A stretch of 11,322 bases of DNA from an uncultured bacterium. GTDB taxonomy: Bacteria > Desulfobacterota > Desulfobulbia > Desulfobulbales > Desulfobulbaceae. The position numbers and the translations under genes are program-made. The first letter of the stretch is position 1. Each line of letters begins with the position of its first letter. Positions 1 through 10,260 of this stretch are shown here, in pieces. The notes under the pieces were generated by a model. That model was not told the DNA's origin and ran no database searches. It worked only from the letters and a program-made list of their open reading frames with translations. The stretch spans positions 1 through 11,322 of the forward strand of contig CAITZN010000311.1 in assembly GCA_903896915.1 (NCBI GenBank), in the 5' to 3' direction.

Positions 1-36
1 AGCGCGGTGTTTCAATACAAACTGAAACACCGCGCT
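1..36 (-). terminator. Perfect 14-bp hairpin at the window edge, possible terminator
   Basis: The arms at 1-14 and 23-36 are exact reverse complements (AGCGCGGTGTTTCA) around an 8-nt loop. The stem is GC-rich at its base. It lies about 130 bp downstream of the katG stop, so it could end the katG transcript read on the minus strand. A U-tract in that direction would fall outside the window, and on the plus strand no T-run follows. A terminator is therefore possible but not shown. A minus-strand ATG at 37-39 opens a short frame through the hairpin to the edge, so the start of another gene cannot be excluded. Confidence 0.4.
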
Positions 37-165
37 CATATGTTGCGAACAGCTTCCTCAAGCCTTCAAAGCATCCGTAAATAGTTGTGGTAATCGCTCC
101 CCGATCCACCAATTTTACAGTTCAGAATATGCTACAACAGCACTCAAAAGCTTTTTTCAATACGA

Positions 166-2424
<2,259 letters not shown>

Positions 2425-2526
2425 TCAAATCGACTCCGTGATTGCACATTCTTTAAAAGCTCATCGAGATTGCCTCCCTCATGGAACACCAACATTGCTT
2501 GTTAACTTGGGCACCATGACGATGCA

Positions 2527-2988
2527 TCAGGATTGTATCATCCCTTTCTCGATACATTCTCGGCAGACGCCTCGCACTTCAACGTGCGTGGCTTTAATCT
2601 CACCTAGAGAGCCCACCGAATCTGGCAAACTGATGTTATCAAGATCATTGCTGTAGAAGTCACGAATGAATCCACATTGCCTACAAACAAAATGGTGGTG
2701 ACTCTGCAAGTTAGCATCGAAACGGGTCGGTTCACGGCTCGCACCAAGAGTTACGACCAGCCCAAGATCATTCAGCATCCAGAGTGTCCGGTAGACGGTA
2801 TCAAGAGAGACGGTTGGTATACGATCCCTGACACGTTGGAAAATCTGATCGGCATCTGGATGATCCCCTGCTTGGGCAATTTCATAAAAAATTTCTATGC
2901 GCTGATGCGTCAACTTGATGCCTTCGTCACGGCAAACCGTCTCGAAGTTTTTCATTCGTTGTTCAACTTCTGGCTTCTCGATTTTCAT
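2527..2988 (-). CDS. perR: Fur-family peroxide repressor, PerR-type
   Basis: Metal-dependent DNA-binding repressor of about 153 residues. An N-terminal winged helix (recognition-helix region TVSLDTVYRTLWML, residues 59-72) is followed by a dimerisation and metal-binding domain. Two CxxC pairs, C102/C105 and C142/C145, form the structural zinc site. By alignment from memory with Bacillus subtilis PerR (H37, D85, H91, H93, D104), the regulatory ligands are all present as H43, D91, H97, H99 and D110. Asp at the last position, where Fur proteins usually have Glu, favours PerR over Fur. In PerR, bound Fe(II) promotes oxidation of histidines by peroxide and release from DNA. Its position just upstream of katG fits that role. 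The start is uncertain: ATG at 2988 was chosen because it gives a normal N-terminus, but an in-frame TTG at 3012 would add 8 residues, and neither has a good Shine-Dalgarno sequence. No clear PerR box was found by eye. Confidence 0.88.
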   Translation of the reverse strand: MKIEKPEVEQRMKNFETVCRDEGIKLTHQRIEIFYEIAQAGDHPDADQIFQRVRDRIPTVSLDTVYRTLWMLNDLGLVVTLGASREPTRFDANLQSHHHFVCRQCGFIRDFYSNDLDNISLPDSVGSLGEIKATHVEVRGVCRECIEKGMIQS

Positions 2989-3008
2989 AATCACTTGCTT
3001 GTTAGGAA

Positions 3009-3384
3009 TCAATTCTTATTTAAAAGTAACCATAATCTAGAAGGTGTCCATCCGGAAACACCATTTTTTTTGCTGTACCTGGGGGGACCGGCAGGCGGGT
3101 AATTCCTGGCCCGCTGATCGCAACCTACCTGGAGCTCTTCAGGTCTTGCCAGCTTTGTTCTTGCCAGCACCAGGAGGTTATAAGAAACGATAGATTCCCA
3201 GACGTACCGACCGAATCCTTCCACCGTTTCCAGCTGCAGCGGTCAAGCCCGAAGACTCGCTTGAAGGTGGAGATACCGGCCCTGAAGTTCCCCAATGCAT
3301 TGTCCACCCAATCGCACTTGGCCAATTTTATATCCCGGCCATGGCCGAAAACAGATTCAGTTGGGGATTGAATTTTCTGCGCAT
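3009..3384 (-). pseudogene. Internally deleted and frameshifted transposase remnant
   Basis: The remnant begins with a plausible transposase start. ATG at 3384 has a GGAG Shine-Dalgarno at 3393-3396, 8 nt upstream, and encodes MRRKFNPQLNLFSAMAGI before a stop at 3328. In another frame the C-terminal end of a DDE transposase follows: LAKCDWVDNALGNFRAGI, then STFKRVFGLDRCSW (about 3325-3225). After a second shift near 3219-3224 it continues as EGFGRYVWESIVSYNLLVLA, running to a stop at 3009. Restoring one G in the GGTGGAAGG stretch joins the last two parts. The central catalytic domain is missing. I recognise the pattern from ISNCY-like DDE transposases, where a FRAGIE motif carries the catalytic Glu; here the residues after FRAGI are lost too. 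Clear terminal inverted repeats were not found. CTAG occurs at 3037-3040 and 3418-3421 flanking the remnant, a possible but unproven target duplication. The remnant cannot encode an active enzyme. Confidence 0.8.
3023..3050 (-). promoter_or_regulatory. Candidate promoter for perR, partly in the transposase remnant
   Basis: On the minus strand TGGACA (3045-3050) is followed after 16 bp by TACTTT (3023-3028), a moderate sigma70 match with a weak -10. The -35 hexamer falls within the tail of the transposase remnant, which would make this a hybrid promoter created or altered by the insertion. The match is only suggestive. Confidence 0.3.
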
Positions 3385-3453
3385 AACGGGAACTCCAAAA
3401 TAAATTGTCAAATCACACTAGGCTGTTGAAGCTGAACAGAAACAGGACGCGTC

Positions 3454-3618
3454 GTGAAAAAACAGCAAGCGTTACGGCAAAATATCAACACGTTATCGTT
3501 TAAGGACGGACACCGATTAAATGTGATTGCAAGATTCCAAGAAATCGCCCCCCCGTTTCCCCGGGATGTTTCTTTGACTTTCACCTATCGCATATTATAC
3601 AATAAAATCTCAGCGTAA
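3454..3618 (+). CDS. Possible 54-residue hypothetical small protein
   Basis: A GTG at 3454 opens a frame to a TAA at 3616. AGGA lies 6 nt upstream of the GTG, a reasonable Shine-Dalgarno. The product begins MKKQQALRQNINTLSFKDGH, is basic at the N-terminus, and has no membrane segment or cysteine. I recognise no family. It lies 130 bp upstream of the histidine kinase on the same strand. Against it: it is short, includes a C-rich run giving Ala-Pro-Pro, and its 3' part coincides with a sigma70-like promoter candidate. It may be chance. Confidence 0.22.
   Translation: MKKQQALRQNINTLSFKDGHRLNVIARFQEIAPPFPRDVSLTFTYRILYNKISA
3574..3601 (+). promoter_or_regulatory. Candidate sigma70-type promoter upstream of the histidine kinase
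   Basis: TTGACT (3574-3579) and TATACA (3596-3601) are separated by 16 bp in an AT-rich stretch. This is the best promoter-like pair between the transposase remnant and the kinase. It would give a leader of roughly 140 nt. It overlaps the possible small open frame, so at most one of the two may be meaningful. Confidence 0.35.
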
Positions 3619-3698
3619 GAAGATCAAAGGGTTCGCTCAAGCACGGAAGGCTTTAGAGTTGTGAACCCGGAAGCGTCCTTGGCGCACCTAATAACTAC

Positions 3699-3712
3699 AG
3701 ATCTTTTGATCT
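3699..3712. repeat. Short inverted repeat in the kinase leader
   Basis: AGATC and GATCT pair around a TTTT loop, ending 36 bp before the kinase start. It could be a small operator or a weak RNA hairpin. With only 5 bp it may be chance. Confidence 0.2.
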
Positions 3713-3748
3713 ATAAACAATCCAGTCTCTTTCACAACAGGCTAACTT

Positions 3749-6700
3749 GTGACGAAAAAATGTATGATTAAAATACGTTTTCCGGTGTTTCTGTTCGCGC
3801 TCCTGCTTCTGGGGAGTTGCTTTAAACCGGTGTTTGCCGATACAACGGCAACTAACACTAAACGCCAGGTCTTGGTTATCCACTCCTGGTCTCCCAGTTA
3901 TGTCTGGCGAAGCAAACTCCACCAGGCAATGACAGAACATCTTGAAAAAATTCCAAGGCCTGATCAGCCGGTAGTGCATGAGGAGGGGCTTGACCTCGAC
4001 CTTTTTAGCGACCGGCTCGATAACGACGACACTGCTGCGTATCTGTCCCAAAAATACGCCGATACAAAAATCGATACCGTCATCGCCGAAGGCACATTAG
4101 CAGCCAACTTGTTGCTGAAAAGACCTCTTCTGTTTTCGGGAGCGAGGCAATACCTCTTTAATTTTGCTTCCTCAAGCATGTTGACTCAGCAGGTCGGAAG
4201 CAAGGTGTCTTTCTCTGTGACGAACAATTCCTCCAGGTTTGAGCAGGCCGTTGACACTATCAAATTGGTTTCACCTCAAGTTAAACGGGTTGTAGCTGTG
4301 CTTGACCAAAGCCCGCTAGGTCAAAATTACAAAGCCATTTTGCAGAAAATAGGGAAGTCCTCTGCTCGTAATATCACCCTGGATATAATGAACAATTTCA
4401 CCGACCAGGAACTGTATGCTTGGGCCGCCAACCTGCCAACCGACACCGCCATATTTTATTTACCGGTCTACATTGACCGACAGGGCACCCCGCTGGATTC
4501 CGTGGATATCCGCAGAAAGCTCGTCAAAGCCTCCTCTGCCCCAGTTTTCTGTCACTATGATGTACAACTTGACGAGGGCGTTGTCGGGGGGTTCATGATC
4601 AGCGCTGCCCGTATCGGCACCCTGATCGGCGACATCGCGGCGCATGGAGATGCTGCTGCCCCCATTTCAGACGCTGATTATGCCTCTGCAACAATGGGAT
4701 ATTTTTTCGATTATCAAGCGTTGAAACGCTGGCAGATTCCTGAGAATCGCCTGCCGACCGGCAGCGTTGTCATAAACCGCCCGATGGAGATCTGGAAGGA
4801 ATACTTGACAACGATCATCACCGCGATGACTTTCATGCTTGCTTTGGTACTCTTTGTAGCTGTCCTGCTCCTGGAAAATCGCCGCCGGAGGATAGCCGAA
4901 AGAAAGGCTCTGGAGCAAGAAGCCCACTTTCGGGTTCTCATCGAGCAGGCGCCAGACGCAATACTCGTATATGATTATGATCTTGATCGATTTGTTGATG
5001 CCAATATTAATGCCGAAAAGTTGTTTGCTTGCAGTCGCGAAGAGTTGCTACAATCTGGACCGTTGCGTTTTTATCCGGAAACCAAACTCAAAGGCTACGA
5101 GTATAATGAAGTCATCAACCGGGTGTTGAACAGCGAGACAATTTCGTTGGAAGGAAAGGTAAAGAACGCCGAAGGGCAGGAGTTAGTCTGCGAACTTCGG
5201 CTCACCAGGTTGCCGTCAAAGGACCGCAAGCTGATTCGCGCCAGCTACGATGACATTACCGAACGTAAACGGGCTGAGGATGCATTGATACAAAGCGAAC
5301 AGAAGGTTCGCGCCATCTTCGATCACTCCTATGGTTTTATCGGGCTGCTAGCTCCGGACGGCACCATACTCGAATGCAATCGGACGGCGCTTGAATTCTA
5401 CGGTATTCCTATTGAAGACGTGAGGGGTACGCCTTTTTGTGATACCCCCTGGTGGTCCCACACGCCACAAGATCAGGAACGTCTTCGTAGCGCCGTGCTG
5501 ACAGCGGCCAAAGGTAAACTGGTGCGGTATGAGGCAACGCATGCCGCTTCTGATGGGACAATCCATTTCATTGACTTTTCCTTAAAACCAGTTCTGGATG
5601 AGAGCGGCGAGGTTGTTCTCTTGATACCAGAGGGGCGTGACATTACCGATTACAAGAAACTTAAGGATCAGCTCTATCAATCGCAAAAAATGGATTCTCT
5701 TGGACGTTTGGCTGGCGGAGTCGCCCATGACTTCAACAACATGCTGAGCATTATCATGGGGTCGGCGGAATTGTTACTGCGAAAAGTTACAGAGGGTGAT
5801 CAGCTCCATAAGTATATCGAGCAGATTTTGAATGCGGCAAAGCGCTCCAGTGAAATTACTCAGCAGCTACTGGCCTTCTCCCGAAAAGAGATCATATTCC
5901 CCAGACCGGTTAACCTGAATTCGTTGATCATCGAATCTAAAAAGATCCTTGACCGATTGATCAGTGAAGATATCCGCCTCGCATTCTACCCGTCCGACGA
6001 TCTCTGGACAATCAAGATCGACCCGTCTCAACTGGACCAAATATTAATGAATCTCATGGTCAATGCCCGTGATGCCATGCCGAACGGCGGCTCCTTAAGT
6101 ATTGGAACAGCCAATTTGCATATCGATGGCGACTACAGCAGCAAGCACTACAACGTCAAACCGGGCGATTATGTGCAATTGACTGTTAGCGACACCGGCA
6201 GCGGCATGGACCAGGAAACCCAGAAACGTATATTCGAACCTTTTTTTACCACCAAAGAAGTTGGGAAAGGAACCGGTCTCGGCCTGGCAACGGTGTTCGG
6301 CATTGTCACACAGAACAACGGCTTTATAAAAGTCTACAGCGAGCTTGGTCAAGGGACAGTTTTCAAAATATATTTTCCATGCTTGGCGGATGAGGTCGTC
6401 GCTGCTGAAAAGCCTGTCCCAACACCTATGACTGGCTCTGGAACTATACTGCTGGTTGAGGATGAAGAAATGCTGCTCGACACGACAACATATATGCTGG
6501 AAGAAATAGGTTACACGGTCATCCAGGCACAATCCCCTGAAGCTGCTATTGCCATCTGCGAAAAGAAAAGTCAGCAGATTGACCTCATCTTGACTGATGT
6601 GGTCATGCCTGGCCTGAACGGCAGAGAAATGATGGGCAGGATAGAGGCAATACTCCCGAACGCCAAGGTCCTCTACATGTCGGGTTACACCGCTGATATC

Positions 6701-6805
6701 ATAGCGAAGCGCGGCATTGTCGATGAAGGGATGCACTTCATCTCAAAGCCAATTGATATGAATAAGCTGAATGAAAAGATACTGGAAATATTGACACCTG
6801 CATAA
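3749..6805 (+). CDS. Hybrid sensor histidine kinase with periplasmic ABC substrate-binding-like sensor, two PAS domains and a C-terminal receiver
   Basis: An inner-membrane signal transducer of 1018 residues. Residues 1-30 are a signal peptide (hydrophobic 11-22, likely cleavage after VFA; LGSC at 21-24 could also be read as a weak lipobox). Residues 38-345 resemble the ABC transporter substrate-binding-like domain (QVLVIHSWSPSY at the first strand) and should bind a small ligand in the periplasm. A membrane span lies at about 353-375. Two PAS domains follow, about 393-505 and 519-637, each ending in a DIT motif. The HisKA segment has the phospho-acceptor His660 in GGVAHDFNN. The HATPase has N768 and N772, the G1 box DTGSGM (815-820) and the G2 box GTGLGL (841-846). 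The receiver (about 899-1015) has acidic residues E904/D905, phospho-acceptor Asp950, Ser978 and Lys1000. All catalytic residues are intact. No response regulator gene or DNA-binding output is adjacent, so phosphotransfer probably ends on an unlinked partner. The ligand is unknown. The start is uncertain: GTG at 3749 has a weak Shine-Dalgarno, and ATG at 3764 is an alternative giving a slightly shorter signal peptide. Confidence 0.95.
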   Translation: MTKKCMIKIRFPVFLFALLLLGSCFKPVFADTTATNTKRQVLVIHSWSPSYVWRSKLHQAMTEHLEKIPRPDQPVVHEEGLDLDLFSDRLDNDDTAAYLSQKYADTKIDTVIAEGTLAANLLLKRPLLFSGARQYLFNFASSSMLTQQVGSKVSFSVTNNSSRFEQAVDTIKLVSPQVKRVVAVLDQSPLGQNYKAILQKIGKSSARNITLDIMNNFTDQELYAWAANLPTDTAIFYLPVYIDRQGTPLDSVDIRRKLVKASSAPVFCHYDVQLDEGVVGGFMISAARIGTLIGDIAAHGDAAAPISDADYASATMGYFFDYQALKRWQIPENRLPTGSVVINRPMEIWKEYLTTIITAMTFMLALVLFVAVLLLENRRRRIAERKALEQEAHFRVLIEQAPDAILVYDYDLDRFVDANINAEKLFACSREELLQSGPLRFYPETKLKGYEYNEVINRVLNSETISLEGKVKNAEGQELVCELRLTRLPSKDRKLIRASYDDITERKRAEDALIQSEQKVRAIFDHSYGFIGLLAPDGTILECNRTALEFYGIPIEDVRGTPFCDTPWWSHTPQDQERLRSAVLTAAKGKLVRYEATHAASDGTIHFIDFSLKPVLDESGEVVLLIPEGRDITDYKKLKDQLYQSQKMDSLGRLAGGVAHDFNNMLSIIMGSAELLLRKVTEGDQLHKYIEQILNAAKRSSEITQQLLAFSRKEIIFPRPVNLNSLIIESKKILDRLISEDIRLAFYPSDDLWTIKIDPSQLDQILMNLMVNARDAMPNGGSLSIGTANLHIDGDYSSKHYNVKPGDYVQLTVSDTGSGMDQETQKRIFEPFFTTKEVGKGTGLGLATVFGIVTQNNGFIKVYSELGQGTVFKIYFPCLADEVVAAEKPVPTPMTGSGTILLVEDEEMLLDTTTYMLEEIGYTVIQAQSPEAAIAICEKKSQQIDLILTDVVMPGLNGREMMGRIEAILPNAKVLYMSGYTADIIAKRGIVDEGMHFISKPIDMNKLNEKILEILTPA

Positions 6806-7043
6806 AATGAAAGAACAAAAAAGTCATTTTCGCAAAAATACAAAACAGCTCCTGGAATGGCGTTGCTTAAAGATGTCAAACGTTACAACCGCAAGCATGT
6901 TCTCAATGTGTCGATTTTTCCTGACTAAATCGAAGCAATCGAAGTCTAGGATTCTTTGACATCGACCAGAGATTAATTATGAGCGAATGGCACTTACGAA
7001 GAGTAGTTATCCTAAAAAGTGTGTACCTCAAGCCAACTTTTCT

Positions 7044-8222
7044 TTATTGCAATGGCCGGGAGGCCGCTTCCCTGACAGGATTTTTTCGATACATGCCGCT
7101 GGGTGCGCCGGCGACATAGATGCCTTCGAGATAGGAGAGTTTTCTCGGCAGTTGGTGCGCCGTGCCTCTGGTTACCAGGAATGTCGCATTCCGTCCGACC
7201 GTAAGCGTTCCCAGTTGCTCCATGCCAAAGAATCTGGCTCCATTGTCCGATGCACAACGGATGGTCTCCTCCAAAGAATAGCCGGCCTTGATGAATAATT
7301 TCATCTCCTCGACCATCGACTCGCCATGGAGCAAGCCAGTACTGCCAGCCCCGGTTCCCACGGCCGTGGTCACGCCCAGTTTTCTTGCAAGACGCAGTTG
7401 CATGAGTTGGTCTGCAAGCATCTTTTTCCAAAAAATCTCCGCACCGGGGAGTGCCTTTCCCGGGGCAACATAACGCAGGGAGAAGCGGCAACACACTTCT
7501 CCGCCAGAGCCCGAACTGTCCAAGGCATTCTTGGCCCTCAGGACGCTAGGAATCCACAACACACCTTGCTCCGCCATTTTCCTGAGATTGTCCTCGCCCA
7601 TGAGGTATCCCTGTTCGATGGCATCGCACCCTGCCTCAAGTGCCGCCCTTACCGCTTGTTGACCATTAGCCACCACCACCTTTCTTTTACCACTGTGCTG
7701 CAGCAGAATATGGCGCAGGGTTTCGTGGTTAAGCTGAAGAGATGGTGCTTGCTCGTCTTCGACAGTGCATGAATAACAAATTTTAAAAAAATCACATCCC
7801 AACGAACCAGATGTTCGAATGTCAATTATGTTCCCCTGCGCCATGCCCTTTTGACAGTGTTCCATCAGGTCGATGACATCACCGCTGTCGGCGACGCCCA
7901 GCACTCCGTGTGCATGGCAGTCACGGATATGCCGCTCAAACAGAGCTGCCTTTTTCTCAAAACCGGACTCTTCAAAGTATGACCGCACCCTGCTGTCCAC
8001 AGAGGGCGATTGCGACAGGGAGACGCTGCAATCAACCAACGCCGGCAATAGAGTACAGTGCGAGAAGTCATCGATTGCAGCCCCATCATTGCGGGGAAGA
8101 TCTGCTGCAAAACCGATGGCCGCTATAATGCCGTCCTCAACTTCCAGAAAGACATTCCTGCGCACATCGGCGCCGCTGCCGTCAATAAGGTTCCCCGCCA
8201 CTATGAATCGTGTTTCGGCCAT
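7044..8222 (-). CDS. Amidohydrolase-fold protein with a degenerate metal site, probable pseudoenzyme
   Basis: A 392-residue cytoplasmic protein with the layout of imidazolonepropionase-like amidohydrolases. The N-terminal beta-sandwich part (GNLIDGSG at 10-17, VEDGIIAAIG at 28-37) is followed by a TIM barrel and a C-terminal sandwich return (LGTLTVGRNATFLV at 337-350). In active relatives the first barrel strand carries DxHxH; here it is D64-C-S-V-S68. The strand-5 His is replaced at about V184 (VVVANGQQAVRAALEAG), the His of the usual SIEHG motif is Gln204 (AIEQG), and the Asp of the GTD motif is Gly291 (GTGAG). Only Lys147, at the position of the bridging lysine, appears kept. The usual metal-dependent hydrolysis therefore looks impossible, yet the frame is intact. 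It has 11 cysteines, including a C149-Y-S-C152 pair. The start at 8222 has a weak Shine-Dalgarno. It is transcribed divergently from the chemoreceptor. It could be a binding or regulatory protein or an enzyme with altered chemistry; the substrate is unknown. Confidence 0.85.
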   Translation of the reverse strand: MAETRFIVAGNLIDGSGADVRRNVFLEVEDGIIAAIGFAADLPRNDGAAIDDFSHCTLLPALVDCSVSLSQSPSVDSRVRSYFEESGFEKKAALFERHIRDCHAHGVLGVADSGDVIDLMEHCQKGMAQGNIIDIRTSGSLGCDFFKICYSCTVEDEQAPSLQLNHETLRHILLQHSGKRKVVVANGQQAVRAALEAGCDAIEQGYLMGEDNLRKMAEQGVLWIPSVLRAKNALDSSGSGGEVCCRFSLRYVAPGKALPGAEIFWKKMLADQLMQLRLARKLGVTTAVGTGAGSTGLLHGESMVEEMKLFIKAGYSLEETIRCASDNGARFFGMEQLGTLTVGRNATFLVTRGTAHQLPRKLSYLEGIYVAGAPSGMYRKNPVREAASRPLQ

Positions 8223-8342
8223 AAATATTTTGTTTTCTTAGGCACACGGTCGTGCTGTTGATAAGGTTTGACCAAGCAAAGGACTCATCTCTCTTGCCTC
8301 AATGGCAGGTAAAAATAAGCGTTAGCCGGAAAGATACCCCAT

Positions 8343-8348
8343 TGTCAA
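8343..8348 (-). promoter_or_regulatory. Perfect -35-like hexamer upstream of the amidohydrolase-like gene
   Basis: On the minus strand this reads TTGACA, about 120 bp before the gene. No good -10 hexamer stands at the usual distance, so it is only a weak promoter candidate. Confidence 0.2.
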
Positions 8349-8391
8349 TCTGGACCTCTACATTGAATGTATTTCCCCTCTATATGGCCAC

Positions 8392-8421
8392 TGGACATAC
8401 CCTATTGCTGGGGCTTATAAT
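8392..8421 (+). promoter_or_regulatory. Candidate sigma70-type promoter of the chemoreceptor gene
   Basis: TGGACA (8392-8397, 5 of 6 to consensus) and a perfect TATAAT (8416-8421) are separated by 18 bp, about 100 bp before the chemoreceptor start. I saw no sigma54 or flagellar sigma28 motif in this divergent intergenic region (8223-8522), which otherwise holds nothing recognisable. Confidence 0.55.
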
Positions 8422-8509
8422 ATAATAAAAGAGAGGAAACAGACAACACCGGCTCAACAGGGAGGCGGGGGGCTTTCCTGGTAAAAAAAGACCGGACATG
8501 CCTAATGCA

Positions 8510-8515
8510 GGGAGG
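8510..8515 (+). promoter_or_regulatory. Ribosome binding site that decides the chemoreceptor start
   Basis: GGGAGG ends 7 nt before the ATG at 8523. It lies inside the frame that would begin at the upstream ATG 8505, which itself has no Shine-Dalgarno sequence, so 8523 is the better start. Confidence 0.8.
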
Positions 8516-8522
8516 CAACGCT

Positions 8523-10250
8523 ATGCTGCTACGAATGCGTATCAAGACACGAATACTGCTCATTATTGGCGGCATCGTCGTCCTCTTTGCGGTCATGACC
8601 CTGTTCACCTTCAACATTGCCGGCCAGATCCGTGACCTGGGCACCGCTGAAACCGCCAAGGTCATGCTGGCGGACCAGAAGGCCAAGATCCAGGTCTCCA
8701 GTCATGCCATGGCCATCGCCCTCGGTGAAGCGGTAAAAAAATCCGGTGCTACCAAGCCGGATGAGATCGGTGCCCTTATCCAGGCCATGGTGAATCCGAC
8801 CCGGTTCGAGGACGACCAGTCCGGATATTTCTTTGTCTACCAGGGAACCGTCAACGTGGCCATGCCCGTCAAGCAGGAAAACCAGGGAAAAGATCTTGGC
8901 GACCTCAAAGACAAAAACGGGGTGTATGTGATCCGGGAACTGGGACAGAAAGCGAGTGGCGGCGGTGGCTACGTTGAATACATCTGGCCGAAACCGGGAG
9001 CTGGCGATGTTCCTAAATTGAGCTATGCCGAAATGATCCCGGGCCTCAACATGTGGGTGGGTACCGGGGTGTATATCGACAATATCGAAAAGACCAACAC
9101 CGCAATTCGTGCGGACATTGACCGACTTTCCGGAAAGAAGACCCGGCAGATGCTGATGGCGGCCGGCTTGATTTTTGTCGGCATCGTGGCTCTCAGCTTC
9201 GTCATCGCACTGGGGATCAGTTCCGGTCTGAAGAAACTTATTCTTAGCTTTCGTGATGTGGCGGAAGGGGAAGGCGATCTGACCAAACGGATCGCTGTGC
9301 AGTCCAAAGATGAGCTTGGTGAGTTGGGCACCCTGTTCAATGTGTTTCTGGGCAACCTGCAGGAAATGATCAGGAAAATCGCCGAAAATTCCATGGCGGT
9401 CAACGATTCGGCGGAATCGCTCACCGTTATTTCCGGAAATATGAGTACAGGCTCCCGGGAAACGGCAATGGTAGCCAACAACGTTGCCGCCGGCGCGGAA
9501 GAGATGACCACCAATCTAAACGCTGTGGCTGCGGCCATGGAGCAGTCCACCACCAACACCGCCATGGTCGCATCGGCAGCCGAAGAGATGACCGCGACCA
9601 TCAATGAAATCGCTGCCAATGCCGATCGAGCCAGCGCGATGACCAACGAGGCTGCACAACAATCGATTAAGGCCACGCAACGCATGACCGAACTCGGAGC
9701 GGCGGCAAGCGCTATCGGCAAGGTCACCGAAACCATCAACGATATCTCGGATCAGACCAATCTTCTCGCCCTGAATGCTACCATCGAGGCAGCCCGAGCC
9801 GGGGAATCGGGTAAGGGATTTGCAGTGGTAGCCAACGAGATCAAGGAGCTAGCCAAGCAGACTGCTGAGGCCACTCGGCATATCAAGGTGCAGATCGAAG
9901 GCATGCAGTCGACCACCAATGTCACGGTGGAAGAGATTAAGCAAATTTCCTCGATTATCAATCAGGTCAACGAATTGGTGGCCACCATCGCTACCGCCGT
10001 GGACGAGCAGAGTGCGGCTACCGGCGAGATTGCCACCAATATTGCCCAAGCTTCCCAAGGGTTGCAGGAGGTCAATGAGAATGTCGGCCAAGGTTCCATA
10101 GTCGCTGGATCTATTACCAGTGACATCACCAAGGTGAGCGTTGCCTCCGGAGAGATCACCAAATCGAGTGATCAGGTACGGGAACGGGCGCAACAGTTGC
10201 AACAAATGGCCGGAGAGCTTAAGGAGATTGTCAACCGCTTCCGGATCTGA
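8523..10250 (+). CDS. Methyl-accepting chemotaxis protein with periplasmic sCache domain
   Basis: A transmembrane chemoreceptor of 575 residues that passes ligand signals to CheA/CheW. TM1 is at about 8-30. A single Cache domain (about 50-187, core [20 protein letters not shown] and a late [10 protein letters not shown]) should bind a small molecule such as an organic acid, which is an inference from the family. TM2 is at about 210-232, followed by HAMP (about 232-284) with DLTKRI and KDELGELG. The long cytoplasmic coiled coil contains the conserved hairpin tip (410-444, [19 protein letters not shown]) and EE-containing stretches such as GAEEMTTN and AAEEMTAT that are candidate methylation sites. 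It ends in IVNRFRI without an NWETF-type CheR/CheB tether. An upstream ATG at 8505 would add six residues but lacks a ribosome binding site. No che genes are nearby, so it probably feeds an unlinked array. Confidence 0.96.
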   Translation: MLLRMRIKTRILLIIGGIVVLFAVMTLFTFNIAGQIRDLGTAETAKVMLADQKAKIQVSSHAMAIALGEAVKKSGATKPDEIGALIQAMVNPTRFEDDQSGYFFVYQGTVNVAMPVKQENQGKDLGDLKDKNGVYVIRELGQKASGGGGYVEYIWPKPGAGDVPKLSYAEMIPGLNMWVGTGVYIDNIEKTNTAIRADIDRLSGKKTRQMLMAAGLIFVGIVALSFVIALGISSGLKKLILSFRDVAEGEGDLTKRIAVQSKDELGELGTLFNVFLGNLQEMIRKIAENSMAVNDSAESLTVISGNMSTGSRETAMVANNVAAGAEEMTTNLNAVAAAMEQSTTNTAMVASAAEEMTATINEIAANADRASAMTNEAAQQSIKATQRMTELGAAASAIGKVTETINDISDQTNLLALNATIEAARAGESGKGFAVVANEIKELAKQTAEATRHIKVQIEGMQSTTNVTVEEIKQISSIINQVNELVATIATAVDEQSAATGEIATNIAQASQGLQEVNENVGQGSIVAGSITSDITKVSVASGEITKSSDQVRERAQQLQQMAGELKEIVNRFRI

Positions 10251-10260
10251 CCTCTTCTCC

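Noticed and set aside
3422..3438. Imperfect palindrome CTGTTGAAGCTGAACAG beside the transposase remnant, considered as an IS terminal repeat
   Set aside because: No matching inverted copy was found at the other end near 3040.
6095..6736. 213-codon minus-strand frame opposite the kinase HATPase and receiver region
   Set aside because: Shadow of a strongly conserved kinase frame; no recognisable domain.
6804..6933. Two weak AT-rich hairpins (6804-6830 and 6911-6933) after the kinase, considered as terminators
   Set aside because: Each has only 7 mostly A/T pairs with a long loop and no following T-run. The 6806-7043 gap otherwise shows nothing convincing.
6957..6981. TTGACA followed by an AT-rich stretch and ATG AGC GAA, considered as a promoter and gene start on the plus strand
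   Set aside because: No -10 at a suitable distance, and the 46-codon frame runs antisense into the amidohydrolase-like gene.
7012..7494. Second minus-strand frame inside the amidohydrolase-like gene
   Set aside because: Overlaps the real frame, which carries the family signatures; the alternative has none.
9023..9739. 238-codon minus-strand frame opposite the chemoreceptor
   Set aside because: Its Ala/Ser/Val-rich translation is what the coiled-coil coding strand gives when read in reverse; no start signal.
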